Shown here: positions 28,433 to 37,896 of the stretch, one piece after another | Layout of the letters: each line of letters opens with the position of its first letter | How positions within the stretch are numbered: position 1 is the stretch's first letter | Origin: Glaciecola sp964195425 | GTDB taxonomy: Bacteria; Pseudomonadota; Gammaproteobacteria; Enterobacterales; Alteromonadaceae | Assembly: GCA_964195425.1 (NCBI GenBank) | Contig: CAXMOM010000063.1 | Location: 62,001 to 126,000 of the forward strand | Direction: 5' to 3' | DNA: 64,000 bases | Translations under genes and position numbers: made by a program | Notes under the pieces: generated by a model | The model's database searches: none | Seen by the model: only the letters and a program-made list of their open reading frames with translations | What the model was told of the DNA's origin: nothing

Positions 28433-29293
28433 TTACTGCTCTGCGACAACAAAATCGGCAAGGCCATATTGATTAATAGCCCGAAGGGCTTCCTTAGACA
28501 TATCTGCATTTTCTAAAAACAGCCGCTTTCGAGAGTATATCCCGTGTGTTTGCATTAATTCTTGAAAGTAAGTATTAAAAATTTCTAAAAAACTGCCGTT
28601 TTCTAATGCTTTATTAAGCCCATAAGTCAGTCGCTCTTGCAATTGTGGATTATTGTTACTAACAAAAGCAAATAAACCAAATGGATAAACAAAAACGAGG
28701 TTTTCTTCAACTTTTAGCGGCATTTCTGGTCGTTCTGCCATTTCACGGCTCACTTCTCCCACGCTGCGAGCAAAACAGTCAAATCGGTCATTCATCAACA
28801 TCTTGAATAAGTTTTCGTATTTTGGGCTATTGACTGTTTTGAAGCCTTGGCGTTCGAATATGCTTTTATCTGGCCAATGCGAGCCCATTCCAAAACGCAC
28901 TTTCTGTTCTTTCAAATCGTCTAAGGTCTTTATGTCTGTAAATGAGGGTTTATTCGCATGAATAAAGCAAATCCGGAAACCCAGCACTCCTCGTTCGAAG
29001 GGAACATAGATAGGTTTAGCCTGAGACTCTCTTTTTAAATCGATGCCTGCAACCACTATGTCAATTCCGCGATCATTCGCCATGTCGGCAAACGCTCTTC
29101 CTTGTTCAATTTGCATTGATGATTTGAGCGTTGCCTTGCCATATTTTTCTTCAGACAGTGTTAAGATGTTTGTGACAGCTGCATGAATATACGGCATGTC
29201 GAAGTTACGCTTCCACAGAATCACCTCAGTTGCCACCACGTATCTGCTGTTCAAAGCAAGTAGCATAACCAACAATATACACAAGGCTCTCAT
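28433..29293 (-). CDS. Periplasmic solute-binding protein (family 3-like)
   Basis: A 286-residue protein with a signal peptide (residues 1-22) and a periplasmic binding protein fold of the SBP_bac_3 kind: LDDLKEQKVRFGMGSHWPDK and an MLMNDRFDCFARSVGEVSRE segment. No permease or ATPase gene is adjacent, so it may act as an orphan sensor or a redox-linked protein rather than a transporter part. A related but frameshifted gene lies at 35711-36507. Confidence 0.75.
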   Translation of the reverse strand: MRALCILLVMLLALNSRYVVATEVILWKRNFDMPYIHAAVTNILTLSEEKYGKATLKSSMQIEQGRAFADMANDRGIDIVVAGIDLKRESQAKPIYVPFERGVLGFRICFIHANKPSFTDIKTLDDLKEQKVRFGMGSHWPDKSIFERQGFKTVNSPKYENLFKMLMNDRFDCFARSVGEVSREMAERPEMPLKVEENLVFVYPFGLFAFVSNNNPQLQERLTYGLNKALENGSFLEIFNTYFQELMQTHGIYSRKRLFLENADMSKEALRAINQYGLADFVVAEQ

Positions 29294-29496
29294 CTTATTA
29301 TCCCGTTCTAAGCCACAGAGTTAATAATTTGTAACTTACAAAAAAACTATTAACAACCATTATACCAGCAATGTATCTATAAAGTTCTCGGCATAAAGAC
29401 TTATTCGGCTATAGACTATAGAACATTCTAGAAAGAACCCATCATTTACAAGTTTGAGTAGGTATGTTAATCATTAAATGCGCTTTTAGGTAGTAT

Positions 29497-30663
29497 TTAC
29501 ACAAATTTAATTGCTGACACATCGAGCGTTGGGCATTTGTTAAAATTAGCAAAGTTCTGCAGCTCAGTACGTAATAACTCGAAAAAGTGTTCTTGGTCTA
29601 ATTCGACATCTTCTAAATGCAGACTTACTACCTCTAAACGTTTTTCACTCCTATGTGCCTTGCAGTCTATGCGGCCCACAAAATTAGAGCCATACAAAAT
29701 AGGTAAACAAAAGTAACCGTACTTTCGCTTTACCGCAGTTACATAGCATTCAATTGTATAATCATAGTTAAATAATGAGCTTAGACGGTCGCGATGAATA
29801 AGGACATTGTCGAAAGGTGACATTAGCGATAATTGGGGGGTCTGCGCTTTCGATTGTATCTGTTCGAGTGCATTTACATCAACATAAGTGGTGGGCATAC
29901 CTGCAATATTTACAGGAGCCACAAGCTGACTACTTATACGCTCGTTAAGCACATTTTGCATAGCGTCGCGTATAGGCTTTCCGGTTTTTAAATGGACTAA
30001 TTGCTTCCACGTAAATACGCCTTGTGATCTTACCGTGTTGTCAAATAAATAAGCTGCATATTCGGGTAGTGCTGGCATACTCAAATTAAGTTTTTCAGGC
30101 AGGCAACGCTCGCTTATATCAAACACTTTCTCCATACCCCTGCGCTCACAAATCATTAAGTCACCTTGCATATATAACCTTTCAGCAGCGCGGCGCAAAG
30201 GCGCTTGGTTCCATCCACCTTTTTTGTAGATATTGCTATTGGCGTCTTTTTCAAAATCGCGCAGTCTAAGCGGTCCTTCAGCTGTTATACGTGAGAGCAT
30301 TAGTTTAAGTAAACGTTTGTCGACATCGTTATAATAAGGACTCTTATCAGCGCCCACGAACGCCATGTTTGGCAGTGCGAAACGATAGTCGGCTATTGGC
30401 ATATAAGAAGCGGCATGATACCAATATTCAAAGATGGATTTCTCACTCACCAACTGATTCAAAAAACCCAAATCATAATCTGGCAGCCTATTCCAAAGCA
30501 CGTGATGATGGGCCCGCTCGACTACCGAGATAGTATCGATTTGCACATAGCCCAAATGCTCAATAGCCCGAAGAGCACCTGTAGCCCCATTCCCAAAAAC
30601 GTCGGGTTGTGCTATCCCCTGTTTGGCTATTGCTAGGCGCTTTAGCAGTTCAGTTGACGTGAT
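29497..30663 (-). CDS. ycaQ: YcaQ/AlkX-family winged-helix DNA glycosylase, start codon atypical
   Basis: Homology to the HTH_42 (YcaQ/AlkZ) family runs through the whole 388-residue frame, including VQIDTISVVERAHHHVLW near the start. The QxD motif (Q41, D43) is the catalytic pair reported for the YcaQ (AlkX) branch, which opens DNA interstrand crosslinks and removes N7-alkyl lesions. The first ATG/GTG/TTG in frame is a TTG at 30555, which would cut off about 36 homologous residues including part of the first helix. A better start by homology is an ATC at 30661-30663, preceded by AAAGG at a 7-base spacing. An in-frame stop lies further upstream. The gene may have lost its ATG. Confidence 0.8.
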   Translation of the reverse strand: MTSTELLKRLAIAKQGIAQPDVFGNGATGALRAIEHLGYVQIDTISVVERAHHHVLWNRLPDYDLGFLNQLVSEKSIFEYWYHAASYMPIADYRFALPNMAFVGADKSPYYNDVDKRLLKLMLSRITAEGPLRLRDFEKDANSNIYKKGGWNQAPLRRAAERLYMQGDLMICERRGMEKVFDISERCLPEKLNLSMPALPEYAAYLFDNTVRSQGVFTWKQLVHLKTGKPIRDAMQNVLNERISSQLVAPVNIAGMPTTYVDVNALEQIQSKAQTPQLSLMSPFDNVLIHRDRLSSLFNYDYTIECYVTAVKRKYGYFCLPILYGSNFVGRIDCKAHRSEKRLEVVSLHLEDVELDQEHFFELLRTELQNFANFNKCPTLDVSAIKFV

Positions 30664-30936
30664 GGTAAAGCCTTTATTGGTTAGTTTTGTTAAGACAAAA
30701 GAATAATGAAGTTAGTAGCCAAGGCCTCAGCATACACTCTTAAACATATATTGAAACTTACCTAAGCAGGCTCTGCTTGAAATTACGTTATCCTTCTTTT
30801 ATATCATTTTTCGTTATTAAAAAAACATTAATGTAATCTATACGAAATTGACGCAGTTGATAATTGCCGAAATTAGTTAACAGCGGTAATATATACTTTG
30901 CCCCTTGTATGATAATCCCTAACTATAGAAATATTT

Positions 30937-31758
30937 ATGCATCTTATTTGTTTTGACTTAGACGGCACGCTTTTAAACAATGCTTCTGAAATATCAACTT
31001 TTACCAAAGAAACGCTTAGTTTATTAAACAAAAATAATATCGCCTATACAGTGGCCACCGGTCGCACGATGCTTTCGGCACAAGGTATTGTAGCAGGCCA
31101 TAATTTTGACTTGCCGCAAATTTATAATAATGGGGTAACAGTATGGGACCCTAAAATGGAACAACTCACCCTTGAAAACCTACTTAGCGACGCCGAGATT
31201 TCAAGCATCATTGATGTAGCGTTTGCACAGGGAATTACGCCTTTTGTTAATACAATTGATACTCACCATCAGCACTTTATTTTTCATGCTGAAACGCTTC
31301 ACGATGTAGAAAAAGATCTTGTTCATAAGTACTTTTCTCGCACCAAGGCCAAACTTTTACCTTTACAAGCACTACCCACTAACAGCCAAGTCACCAACAT
31401 CAGTATGATTGGCTTAGCTGAGCCTATTACTAAAATGTGGCTAGAGCTTAATACTCATCCAAATTTAATTGCCTACTCAGGACCAGCCCTCGAAGGCGAC
31501 AAATATAGATGGATGGATGTGCATCACTGCCTTGCGAATAAAGGTAGTGCAGTTACCAATCTAAAAAAACAATTAGGTGCTAGCAACGTTATTTGTTTTG
31601 GCGACAGTGATAATGACTTAAGCATGTTTGCTCTTGCCGATGAAAGTTATGCCCCCGAAAATGCATCAGCTGAGATTAAAAAAGCGGCTAATGGGGTAAT
31701 TGGGCATAATCATAAAGACGGAATAGCGCATTTTCTGCGTGAGCGTTTTTCTTTGTAG
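30937..31758 (+). CDS. HAD-superfamily Cof-type phosphatase
   Basis: A 273-residue HAD hydrolase of the Cof (IIB) group. Motif I is FDLDGTLLNN (nucleophile D7, acid/base D9), motif II is the Thr in VATGRTM, and motif IV is CFGDSDNDLSMF near residue 228. The C2-type cap lies between them. Close relatives include the sugar-phosphate or pyridoxal-phosphate phosphatases YidA and YbhA; the substrate is not certain. It is cytoplasmic and appears monocistronic. Confidence 0.9.
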   Translation: MHLICFDLDGTLLNNASEISTFTKETLSLLNKNNIAYTVATGRTMLSAQGIVAGHNFDLPQIYNNGVTVWDPKMEQLTLENLLSDAEISSIIDVAFAQGITPFVNTIDTHHQHFIFHAETLHDVEKDLVHKYFSRTKAKLLPLQALPTNSQVTNISMIGLAEPITKMWLELNTHPNLIAYSGPALEGDKYRWMDVHHCLANKGSAVTNLKKQLGASNVICFGDSDNDLSMFALADESYAPENASAEIKKAANGVIGHNHKDGIAHFLRERFSL

Positions 31759-31844
31759 TAAGTAAGGTTTCACTGACTTTATCAAGCCCTGTAAACAACC
31801 TAATATTGTATACCCTGAGTTTTTCTCGACACCTCATAGAATAG

Positions 31845-32981
31845 CTTCGTGTACATTTATCGACTCAGGCGCTAGCAAACAAAACATTTGGATTTTATGT
31901 CGGTATGGTTTATTTCACCCCTATGCTAGGCGGGTGGATTGCTGATAGATGGTTAGGCGCTAAAAAAACAGTCATAATAGGTATTACCTTAATGACCGCT
32001 GGGCATGCTGCTATGGTGTTTGAGCAAAGCTTTTTGCTGGCCTTAGTTTTACTGATCTTAGGCTCTGGCTGCTTAAAAGGTAATATAGCCGCTCAGGTTG
32101 GTCAACTCTACCCCCCAAATGACCCGTCAGCTGCAACTCGTGGCTATACTATATTCAGTACCGCGATAAATGTTGGCGCCGTATTTGGGCCCATAGTCTG
32201 CGGCGCACTGGCACAAATTTATGGCTGGCATTATGGATTTGGTGTGGCAGGTATCTTCATGTTGGTGGCGGCCATCTATTGGATTGGGCGGGGCTATTTA
32301 CCTGATGAAAAGCCAAGCAAAACGCACGCAACAGATCAACCTCAGATAAGCACAGCGCAATGGCGAACCGTCGCTTTGCTTTTTGCGGTGATGGCGCTAA
32401 CTGTCCTGCAATCAATCAGCGTTGACCAATTTTATAATGTTGGACTCATTTACGTTGCACAAAGTGTCGATTTAAACACGGCGTTAGGGGCCATGCCCGC
32501 TGGTTGGTTTATCTCAATAAACTCTTTGGGCTGTGTACTGGCTGCGCCATTTCTTATTTCGCTATGGAAGGATCAAGCTAAGCGCGGAACTGAGCCTAGT
32601 GACTTTACAAAAATGGCTATTGGAGCCTTCATTATTGGTGCAAGTAGTATATGCATGGCAATGTCATCAATGCAACTCGACAGTGGTAAGGCTGGGGCTT
32701 TACTGCCCGTTCTTGCTTTCTTTCTAATGGGAGTAGGATTTATGTGGTATTGGCCGACTCTGTTAGCCATTGTCGCTCGATACTCGCCCAATTCAATCCA
32801 AGCCAGAATGATGGCAATGGTTTACTTAACCGCCTTCGCTAGCGGATTAAGCAGTGGTTTAATTGGTTCATTTTATGAAAGGATGACACCCACTGAATTT
32901 TGGCTACTTAATACCTCATTGGCGCTGGTTGGCGGCGCGGTGTTTTTTTGCCTTTGGAACCGCCTTAAAACGCACGATTGA
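31845..32981 (+). pseudogene. POT/PTR2-family peptide transporter lacking its first helix
   Basis: From 31905 the frame encodes 358 residues with POT features: FTPMLGGWIADRWLGAKK, then GSGCLKGNIAAQVGQLYPPN and repeated membrane helices to the end. Upstream homology continues to about 31851 (TFGFYVGMVYF), but an in-frame TAG at 31842-31844 ends it. The expected first helix with the ExxERFxYYG motif, needed for proton coupling, is not encoded. Normal family length is 430-500 residues. The loss of the start region suggests a non-functional 5'-truncated gene; a short functional form cannot be excluded. Confidence 0.7.
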
Positions 32982-33030
32982 GCAGCCTAAAGCGAACACA
33001 TCAACTGAAATTAACGCATAAGGGATTAAC

Positions 33031-33105
33031 TTGAAAAAAATAATATTATTAATCGCAGTGTTAGTAAAAGGTGGCATGGGCGAAAACGCCTGCAGACCTT
33101 ATTAG
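33031..33105 (+). other. Short signal-peptide-like ORF, probably a gene remnant
   Basis: A 24-residue frame with a TTG start preceded by AAGGGA encodes a Lys-Lys start and a hydrophobic stretch like a signal peptide (KKIILLIAVLV), then stops. It may be the 5' remnant of a lost secreted-protein gene. Evidence is weak. Confidence 0.25.
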
Positions 33106-33207
33106 GATTATTGAGTACGTCGTAAAATAGCGTATGAACACGCTTGGACTGATTACCAGACGCCTCTATGTTATTCTCTAGTCCAATTGTTTATAAGTTG
33201 TGTCCCA

Positions 33208-34608
33208 ATGTCTGAAATCACACCGATTTTGCCGCGCTCTCCAGGATTTTTGCAGTCTCTCATTTGCTTCAGTGTGATTGTAATCACTATTGCAGGAGGA
33301 CTTTTTGGCCTTGGCATAAGTCTGCATACACTAATGTTTATATGTCTTTTGTGGGTCGGGCTTAACGCCTACAGCCTCGGATACCGCTATTTACAAATAC
33401 GTGACCTAATGACAAACGCGCTCGTAAGAGCCATGCCGGCAATCTATATTTTTATACTTATTGGAATGGTAATTTCAAGTTTTATGCACAGTGGGACTAT
33501 TGCCACGCTAATGTATTATGGCCTTAATTGGCTCAGCCCAAGTTTATTTTTAGCAGTAGGAATGCTGCTGTGCGCAGTAATGTCGGTAGCTACCGGAACC
33601 TCTTGGGGTACGGTAGGCACTCTAGGCGTCGTTTTTATCGGCATCGGCTCTGCCATGAATATCCCTGCGCCGCTCGTAGCAGGCATGATTGTTTGCGGCG
33701 CTACCTTTGGTGATAAAATGTCGCCCATTTCGGATACCACAAATCTGGCGGCTATGAGCGCAGGCACTGATCTCTATAGACACATTTATTCGATGCTTTT
33801 CACAACGGTACCTGCCTTTATCATCACCCTCGCGATATTTTTGATGATTGGATTGAACTATGGCGATCAAAATCTAGATCTTGGCGCAATATCATCGATT
33901 CAAGCGGCTCTTGCCAAGAACTATAGCCTTACGCCTGGAGTCACCTTATTGCCCCTAATTTTACTAGCGGTACTGAGCATTCGAAAAGTACCAGCTGAGG
34001 TAACTATGTCATGCAGCATAGTGCTAGCCGTGCTAATTGCGATTTTTTTCCAAGGCGAAAATGCCATTTCCGTTCTCAATGCACTGTGGCAAAACACGCC
34101 AGAATCTACAGGTATCGAAAATTTAGATGCCTTGCTTGGCCGCGGCGGCATTAGCAGCATGAGTTGGACCTTACTGCTTGCGTTAATGGCTATCGCATTA
34201 GGCGGAATTTTACACGGAGCTGGCTTTCTCACCTCACTATTAGCCGGTATCATCACAAGAGTGAAGCGCACTGCTACCCTTATTGCTACGACCATTTTGT
34301 CTGGTTTTTTAGGCAACATTGCAATGGGAGAGGCTTACATTTCGATTATTCTGAGCTGCCAACTCTTTAAGCCCAAATATGAGCAGCAGAATTTGGACGA
34401 TGCCGTTCTTTCGCGCTCGGTTGAGGAAGGTTCCACCATGACCACAGGGCTTATTCCATGGACAACGGCCGGTGCATTTTATGCGGCGACTCTTGGTGTA
34501 GAAGTGATTGACTACCTGCCTTATGCCTTTTTCAACTACCTAAATGCCATAGTCGCAGTTGCGATGGCCGTCCTTGGTATTGGTCTTCTTAAAACCAACA
34601 AAGAGTGA
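33208..34608 (+). CDS. nhaC: NhaC-family Na+/H+ antiporter
   Basis: A 466-residue membrane protein with about eleven helices. The NhaC signature is clear: ATGTSWGTVGTLGVVFIGIG, then CGATFGDKMSPISDTTNLAA near residue 165 and ILSGFLGNIAMGEAYISIIL near 370. It exchanges protons for sodium (or malate/lactate in some relatives) across the inner membrane, fitting a marine host. I prefer the ATG at 33208 over a TTG at 33187; neither has a strong ribosome site. Confidence 0.9.
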   Translation: MSEITPILPRSPGFLQSLICFSVIVITIAGGLFGLGISLHTLMFICLLWVGLNAYSLGYRYLQIRDLMTNALVRAMPAIYIFILIGMVISSFMHSGTIATLMYYGLNWLSPSLFLAVGMLLCAVMSVATGTSWGTVGTLGVVFIGIGSAMNIPAPLVAGMIVCGATFGDKMSPISDTTNLAAMSAGTDLYRHIYSMLFTTVPAFIITLAIFLMIGLNYGDQNLDLGAISSIQAALAKNYSLTPGVTLLPLILLAVLSIRKVPAEVTMSCSIVLAVLIAIFFQGENAISVLNALWQNTPESTGIENLDALLGRGGISSMSWTLLLALMAIALGGILHGAGFLTSLLAGIITRVKRTATLIATTILSGFLGNIAMGEAYISIILSCQLFKPKYEQQNLDDAVLSRSVEEGSTMTTGLIPWTTAGAFYAATLGVEVIDYLPYAFFNYLNAIVAVAMAVLGIGLLKTNKE

Positions 34609-34639
34609 GCTTCCTTATAAATCTGTTACCGAGTCAAAC

Positions 34640-34858
34640 TCAAAGAAGTTCATAGGTAAACACACTATCAAGTTTACACTCAAACACCACCGCAATCTTA
34701 AATGCGACTTCTAATGATGGCGAATACTTACCTTTTTCAATAGCCATTATGGTTTGTCTGGTGACACCAATGAGGTCTGCCAATTCTTGTTGAGTCATTT
34801 CGTTGGCAAAGAAACGCTTTTCCCTAACGCGATTAACAATCTGAAATTGTGTGACCAT
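34640..34858 (-). CDS. Small XRE-family helix-turn-helix regulator
   Basis: A 72-residue DNA-binding protein. The HTH is seen in MTQQELADLIGVTRQTIMAIEKGKYSPS, split by the turn after LIGV, with a C-terminal helix KIAVVFECKLDSVFTYE. It belongs to the small YozG-like XRE group, often paired with a membrane protein. Its start overlaps the stop of the membrane protein gene upstream by 1 bp, so the two are translationally coupled. It probably autoregulates the pair. Confidence 0.93.
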   Translation of the reverse strand: MVTQFQIVNRVREKRFFANEMTQQELADLIGVTRQTIMAIEKGKYSPSLEVAFKIAVVFECKLDSVFTYELL

Positions 34859-35328
34859 TAGTCGCCCCTGCGGTAATAATATATCTGGCCAGCAAAACGC
34901 ACAATTTCAGATAATATGAATGAGAACATTAGCATGTGAGCCGTCAGTAACGGAATGTGCACCGATCTACTATGCTCCCCCCATGTTGGGTTATATTCAA
35001 GCGTAATTATTCTTCCTAAGGTAATGACTACACCAACCACTAAAACAGTATAGCCTAGGCTATTGGCCTTATATTCATAGCTTTTGTCACGCTCATCCCC
35101 TTCTATCTCAGCGCCTTTTCGATTAATAGACGCAAGCACAGTGTGAAAAGTAGCTTCTACTACAATACTTAAAAACACTGCTTGGATAAGTAAATCTTTA
35201 GCGGCCTCTTTGGCCATTTCTGGTGGCTCGCCAATCAGCATAAATATGTTGTAGAAATAATACCCAAAAATACTCACTGTGCTTAGCAATGAAATCCAAG
35301 CACTCTTTTCTTTGAATGACATATCCAT
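34858..35328 (-). CDS. Four-helix membrane protein paired with XRE regulator (DUF2178-like)
   Basis: A 156-residue protein with about four membrane helices (residues 10-30, 48-70, 90-112, 125-145) and a short loop motif EGDERDKSYEYKA between helices 2 and 3 that is typical of this group. The gene runs into the XRE gene with a 1-bp overlap. AAGGA precedes the ATG. This membrane protein plus small XRE regulator pair is common in Firmicutes and Proteobacteria. The role is unknown. Confidence 0.75.
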   Translation of the reverse strand: MDMSFKEKSAWISLLSTVSIFGYYFYNIFMLIGEPPEMAKEAAKDLLIQAVFLSIVVEATFHTVLASINRKGAEIEGDERDKSYEYKANSLGYTVLVVGVVITLGRIITLEYNPTWGEHSRSVHIPLLTAHMLMFSFILSEIVRFAGQIYYYRRGD

Positions 35329-35710
35329 ATTAAATCCTTAAAAAGTTAATGTCGAAGAAGAGTAATTTAAAATTAACATTTTGTCAAATATATTAAACAT
35401 TGAGTATGTTTAAATTAACTTAAAGGTAAAAATTTTAGATGTATATAGGTATTAAACAACGAAAGTAAGATAACAAAGTATCGCGAGATATTTGTAATAT
35501 AATGGCCTAAATTAGGCCTATTTAAAGCCTATTGTGAAATTAAAATTCAACGGATTATTGAATATAAACCTAATTGGAAAAGATGGAAATTATACCGCTA
35601 GCATTTCAGCGGTATTAGGAATGGTGGAAAAGTAAAAATAACGGAAGTAAGAAAGGCCTTGAAACAAAAAAATAAGATGTGTTAATTGAAATGGGATGCC
35701 AAGAATTTCA
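35329..35710. other. Intergenic region with two palindromes
   Basis: AT-rich, with no supported gene. It has a near-perfect palindrome GGCCTAAATTAGGCC (35504-35518) and an 8-bp inverted repeat ATACCGCT / AGCGGTAT (35592-35615, 8-base loop). Either could be an operator or a transcript hairpin; there is no T run. Confidence 0.55.
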
Positions 35711-36507
35711 TTATGACCTTGATTTGTTATTTAAATTGGACTTTGTATATAGCCGCGCAAAATCGTAATTGTCTAGCATTTCATCCAATACGGTTTGAAG
35801 CTTTAACACAAATTCATCGTCAAAATCTTGGGACAGGGCAAAATAGAAATGACCCGTTTGCAAGGTGAATTTTTCTTCAAGCGTGGATTCGTTCATTTCC
35901 AATTCATTCTTCGCTAGATATCTCAGCACAGAAGGTATATGCGCAAGCATATCAATACGGCCTGCGTTAAGCATTTTTAGGCCAGAGACCGGATCGGAGA
36001 TTAGCAGCATATTGTTTTTAGGAAAACCTCTGTCTAGAAGAATATCCTCTACCAATGTGCCGCGCACCACAGCAATATAGTTATCTTTGATACTTTTGAT
36101 ATTAGGGTATGCTTTAGAATGGCGGCTCAGTCCGACTAGTCCCAATTTGATCTCATAGTACGGACCTAACCACTTGAATTTTTTCTCTCGATCGGGACTT
36201 TTTGCAAAGTGCAATGCTATAGTATTCTTCCTGTTTTCGAGCTCAGATAGTGCTCTTGCAAACGAAACATACTCTAGTTTAACATTGACATTTTCAATAC
36301 CACTATTAGCTAATAGTTGTGGCAACATTTCAACAGAAAAGCCGGTTAATTCACCTTTTTTTTCAAATCCAAACGGAGGTTAAAATTACCGACCACGCTA
36401 ATGTTTACTTCGGTAGCTGCGGCTTTAGCGCTTGTATTAAAGTTAAGCAAAGTTGCCATAAAAAAGACAGCCAGCGACATTTTAGTGAATTGTCTAAACG
36501 GTAACAC
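35711..36507 (-). pseudogene. Periplasmic solute-binding protein gene with one frameshift
   Basis: From a GTG at 36507 (or ATG at 36480) the frame encodes a good signal peptide (LPFRQFTKMSLAVFFMATLL) ending near SAKA, then VNISVVGNFN. It then leaves the binding-protein frame. Homology resumes in another frame as PPFGFEKKGELTGFSVEMLP and continues to the stop at 35711. Adding one C at about 36378 restores one frame of about 265 residues, so a single-base deletion broke it. The 3' 205 residues keep an SBP_bac_3-like fold. Whether a short product is made from the internal ATG at 36328 is unknown. Confidence 0.82.
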
Positions 36508-36868
36508 AGAAATATTGGCGTTCCTTCAGCTATGATACAGCTGCGTTTTTTTAAACGGTTAAAAATACTCTAAACAAATCATATATTTTAATATTGTATT
36601 TAAAAAACATCCTCTTAATTATAGCGTCAGAGAACTGTAAATAATCACGGGAGTTTATAGTGTTGTGAATAATCCCTTCCTTCAACTTTGTGATGCCCAA
36701 ATTTATCACCAAGCGCCGGAGAACCCGCTCAAATTTTGCTTGAGGCATGTTTATGATTTCGTCGCGACAATTTAAAAACCAAGCTGAATTTATTGAAGGT
36801 AGCCGAATGATTGCGCATTTTATATTTATACGTGAAAATAGCGCATCTATAAAATTGTGGCCTGTAAA
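36508..36868. other. Intergenic region before the creatininase gene
   Basis: A 65-codon minus-strand frame (36551-36748) has no recognisable domain and no ribosome site, so I do not call it a gene. No repeat or terminator is seen. Confidence 0.5.
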
Positions 36869-37693
36869 ATGAAAAATCTCCTCTTTATATCACTTATTTT
36901 GCTGTTGATTAACGTCCCAGCATTTGCTCAAGAACAGGCAAGCGAACCAACAAGCAGAGAAATGGATCGAATAAACTGGATGGAGTTTCAGGAGTGGATC
37001 CCCAGTAGAATCAATACCGTTCTATTACCCACCGGCACGCTAGAGCCCCATGGTGTAGCCAATAATGGTGCCGACAACACTGCTCCTTGGGCAATATCTA
37101 CAACCATAGCAACGCGCACTAATGCCATGGTGGCACCTACATTATCTTATGGAATGACGGGCAGTTTAGCGGCTTATCCTGGCGCTTTTAAAATGAGTGC
37201 CCCAGTATATAAAGCTTTTGTGAAGGAAATTTTGCAAGGTTTAGTTAAGAACAAGTTTCAAAACATTATTATTATTAACGGGCATGGCGGTGGGCAAACA
37301 GCAGTGCTAAAAGAAGTTGCTGCCGAAATTGCCAACAATTACGGAGTTCGAACACTCGTCATTAATTGGTGGTCGTTTGCAGCGGATATAACCCAAGAGG
37401 TGTTTAATGAAAATGGAGGGCATGCAGGTTGGAATGAAAATGCATTTATCCAAGCTATTGACCCATCACTTATACAACAGCACCGTTATAACGATAACTT
37501 AGCCACGGCTTTCCCTCAAAACGGAAGTTGGTCGGCAACACCTTTCCCATCTTCTATTGGACTTTATAAACAAGGAGAAGGATATATAAAATTCGATCAG
37601 CAACAAGCGGATGAATATTTCAAAAAAGTGACCGACAAAATGGCTACGTTTATTGTTGAAATTAAAGACAAATGGGATATGGCAGGATTGTAA
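36869..37693 (+). CDS. Secreted creatininase-family amidohydrolase
   Basis: A 274-residue protein with a signal peptide (residues 1-20, ending AFA-Q). The creatininase metal-binding residues are seen: E59 and H61 in LEPHG, D69 in GADN, H139 in NGHGGG and a Glu in HAGWNENA. Family members hydrolyse cyclic or linear amides (creatinine, or formamide-type intermediates in cofactor pathways). Most are cytoplasmic, so the export signal is unusual. I chose ATG 36869; a GTG four codons earlier would add MACK. The substrate is unknown. Confidence 0.85.
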   Translation: MKNLLFISLILLLINVPAFAQEQASEPTSREMDRINWMEFQEWIPSRINTVLLPTGTLEPHGVANNGADNTAPWAISTTIATRTNAMVAPTLSYGMTGSLAAYPGAFKMSAPVYKAFVKEILQGLVKNKFQNIIIINGHGGGQTAVLKEVAAEIANNYGVRTLVINWWSFAADITQEVFNENGGHAGWNENAFIQAIDPSLIQQHRYNDNLATAFPQNGSWSATPFPSSIGLYKQGEGYIKFDQQQADEYFKKVTDKMATFIVEIKDKWDMAGL

Positions 37694-37896
37694 CAAATAA
37701 AAGTCTTGTTGCTGAAAGCCACGAGCAATGAAAGTATTCTGCGACAAAGCATTACACATTACTGTAACTCTGTAGGACCGTTATATTTGTTATAACTAAT
37801 CCTAGAAGGGGGTAAAGCAGTATATGATTAACACGGTAATAAATATCGTCATTATTTATTGGGTCGAAAAGCCTTCGTTTTTTTAGGAAGTAGTTG

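Noticed and set aside
36551..36748. 65-codon minus-strand ORF
   Set aside because: No domain, no ribosome site and no conserved pattern; it is treated as chance.
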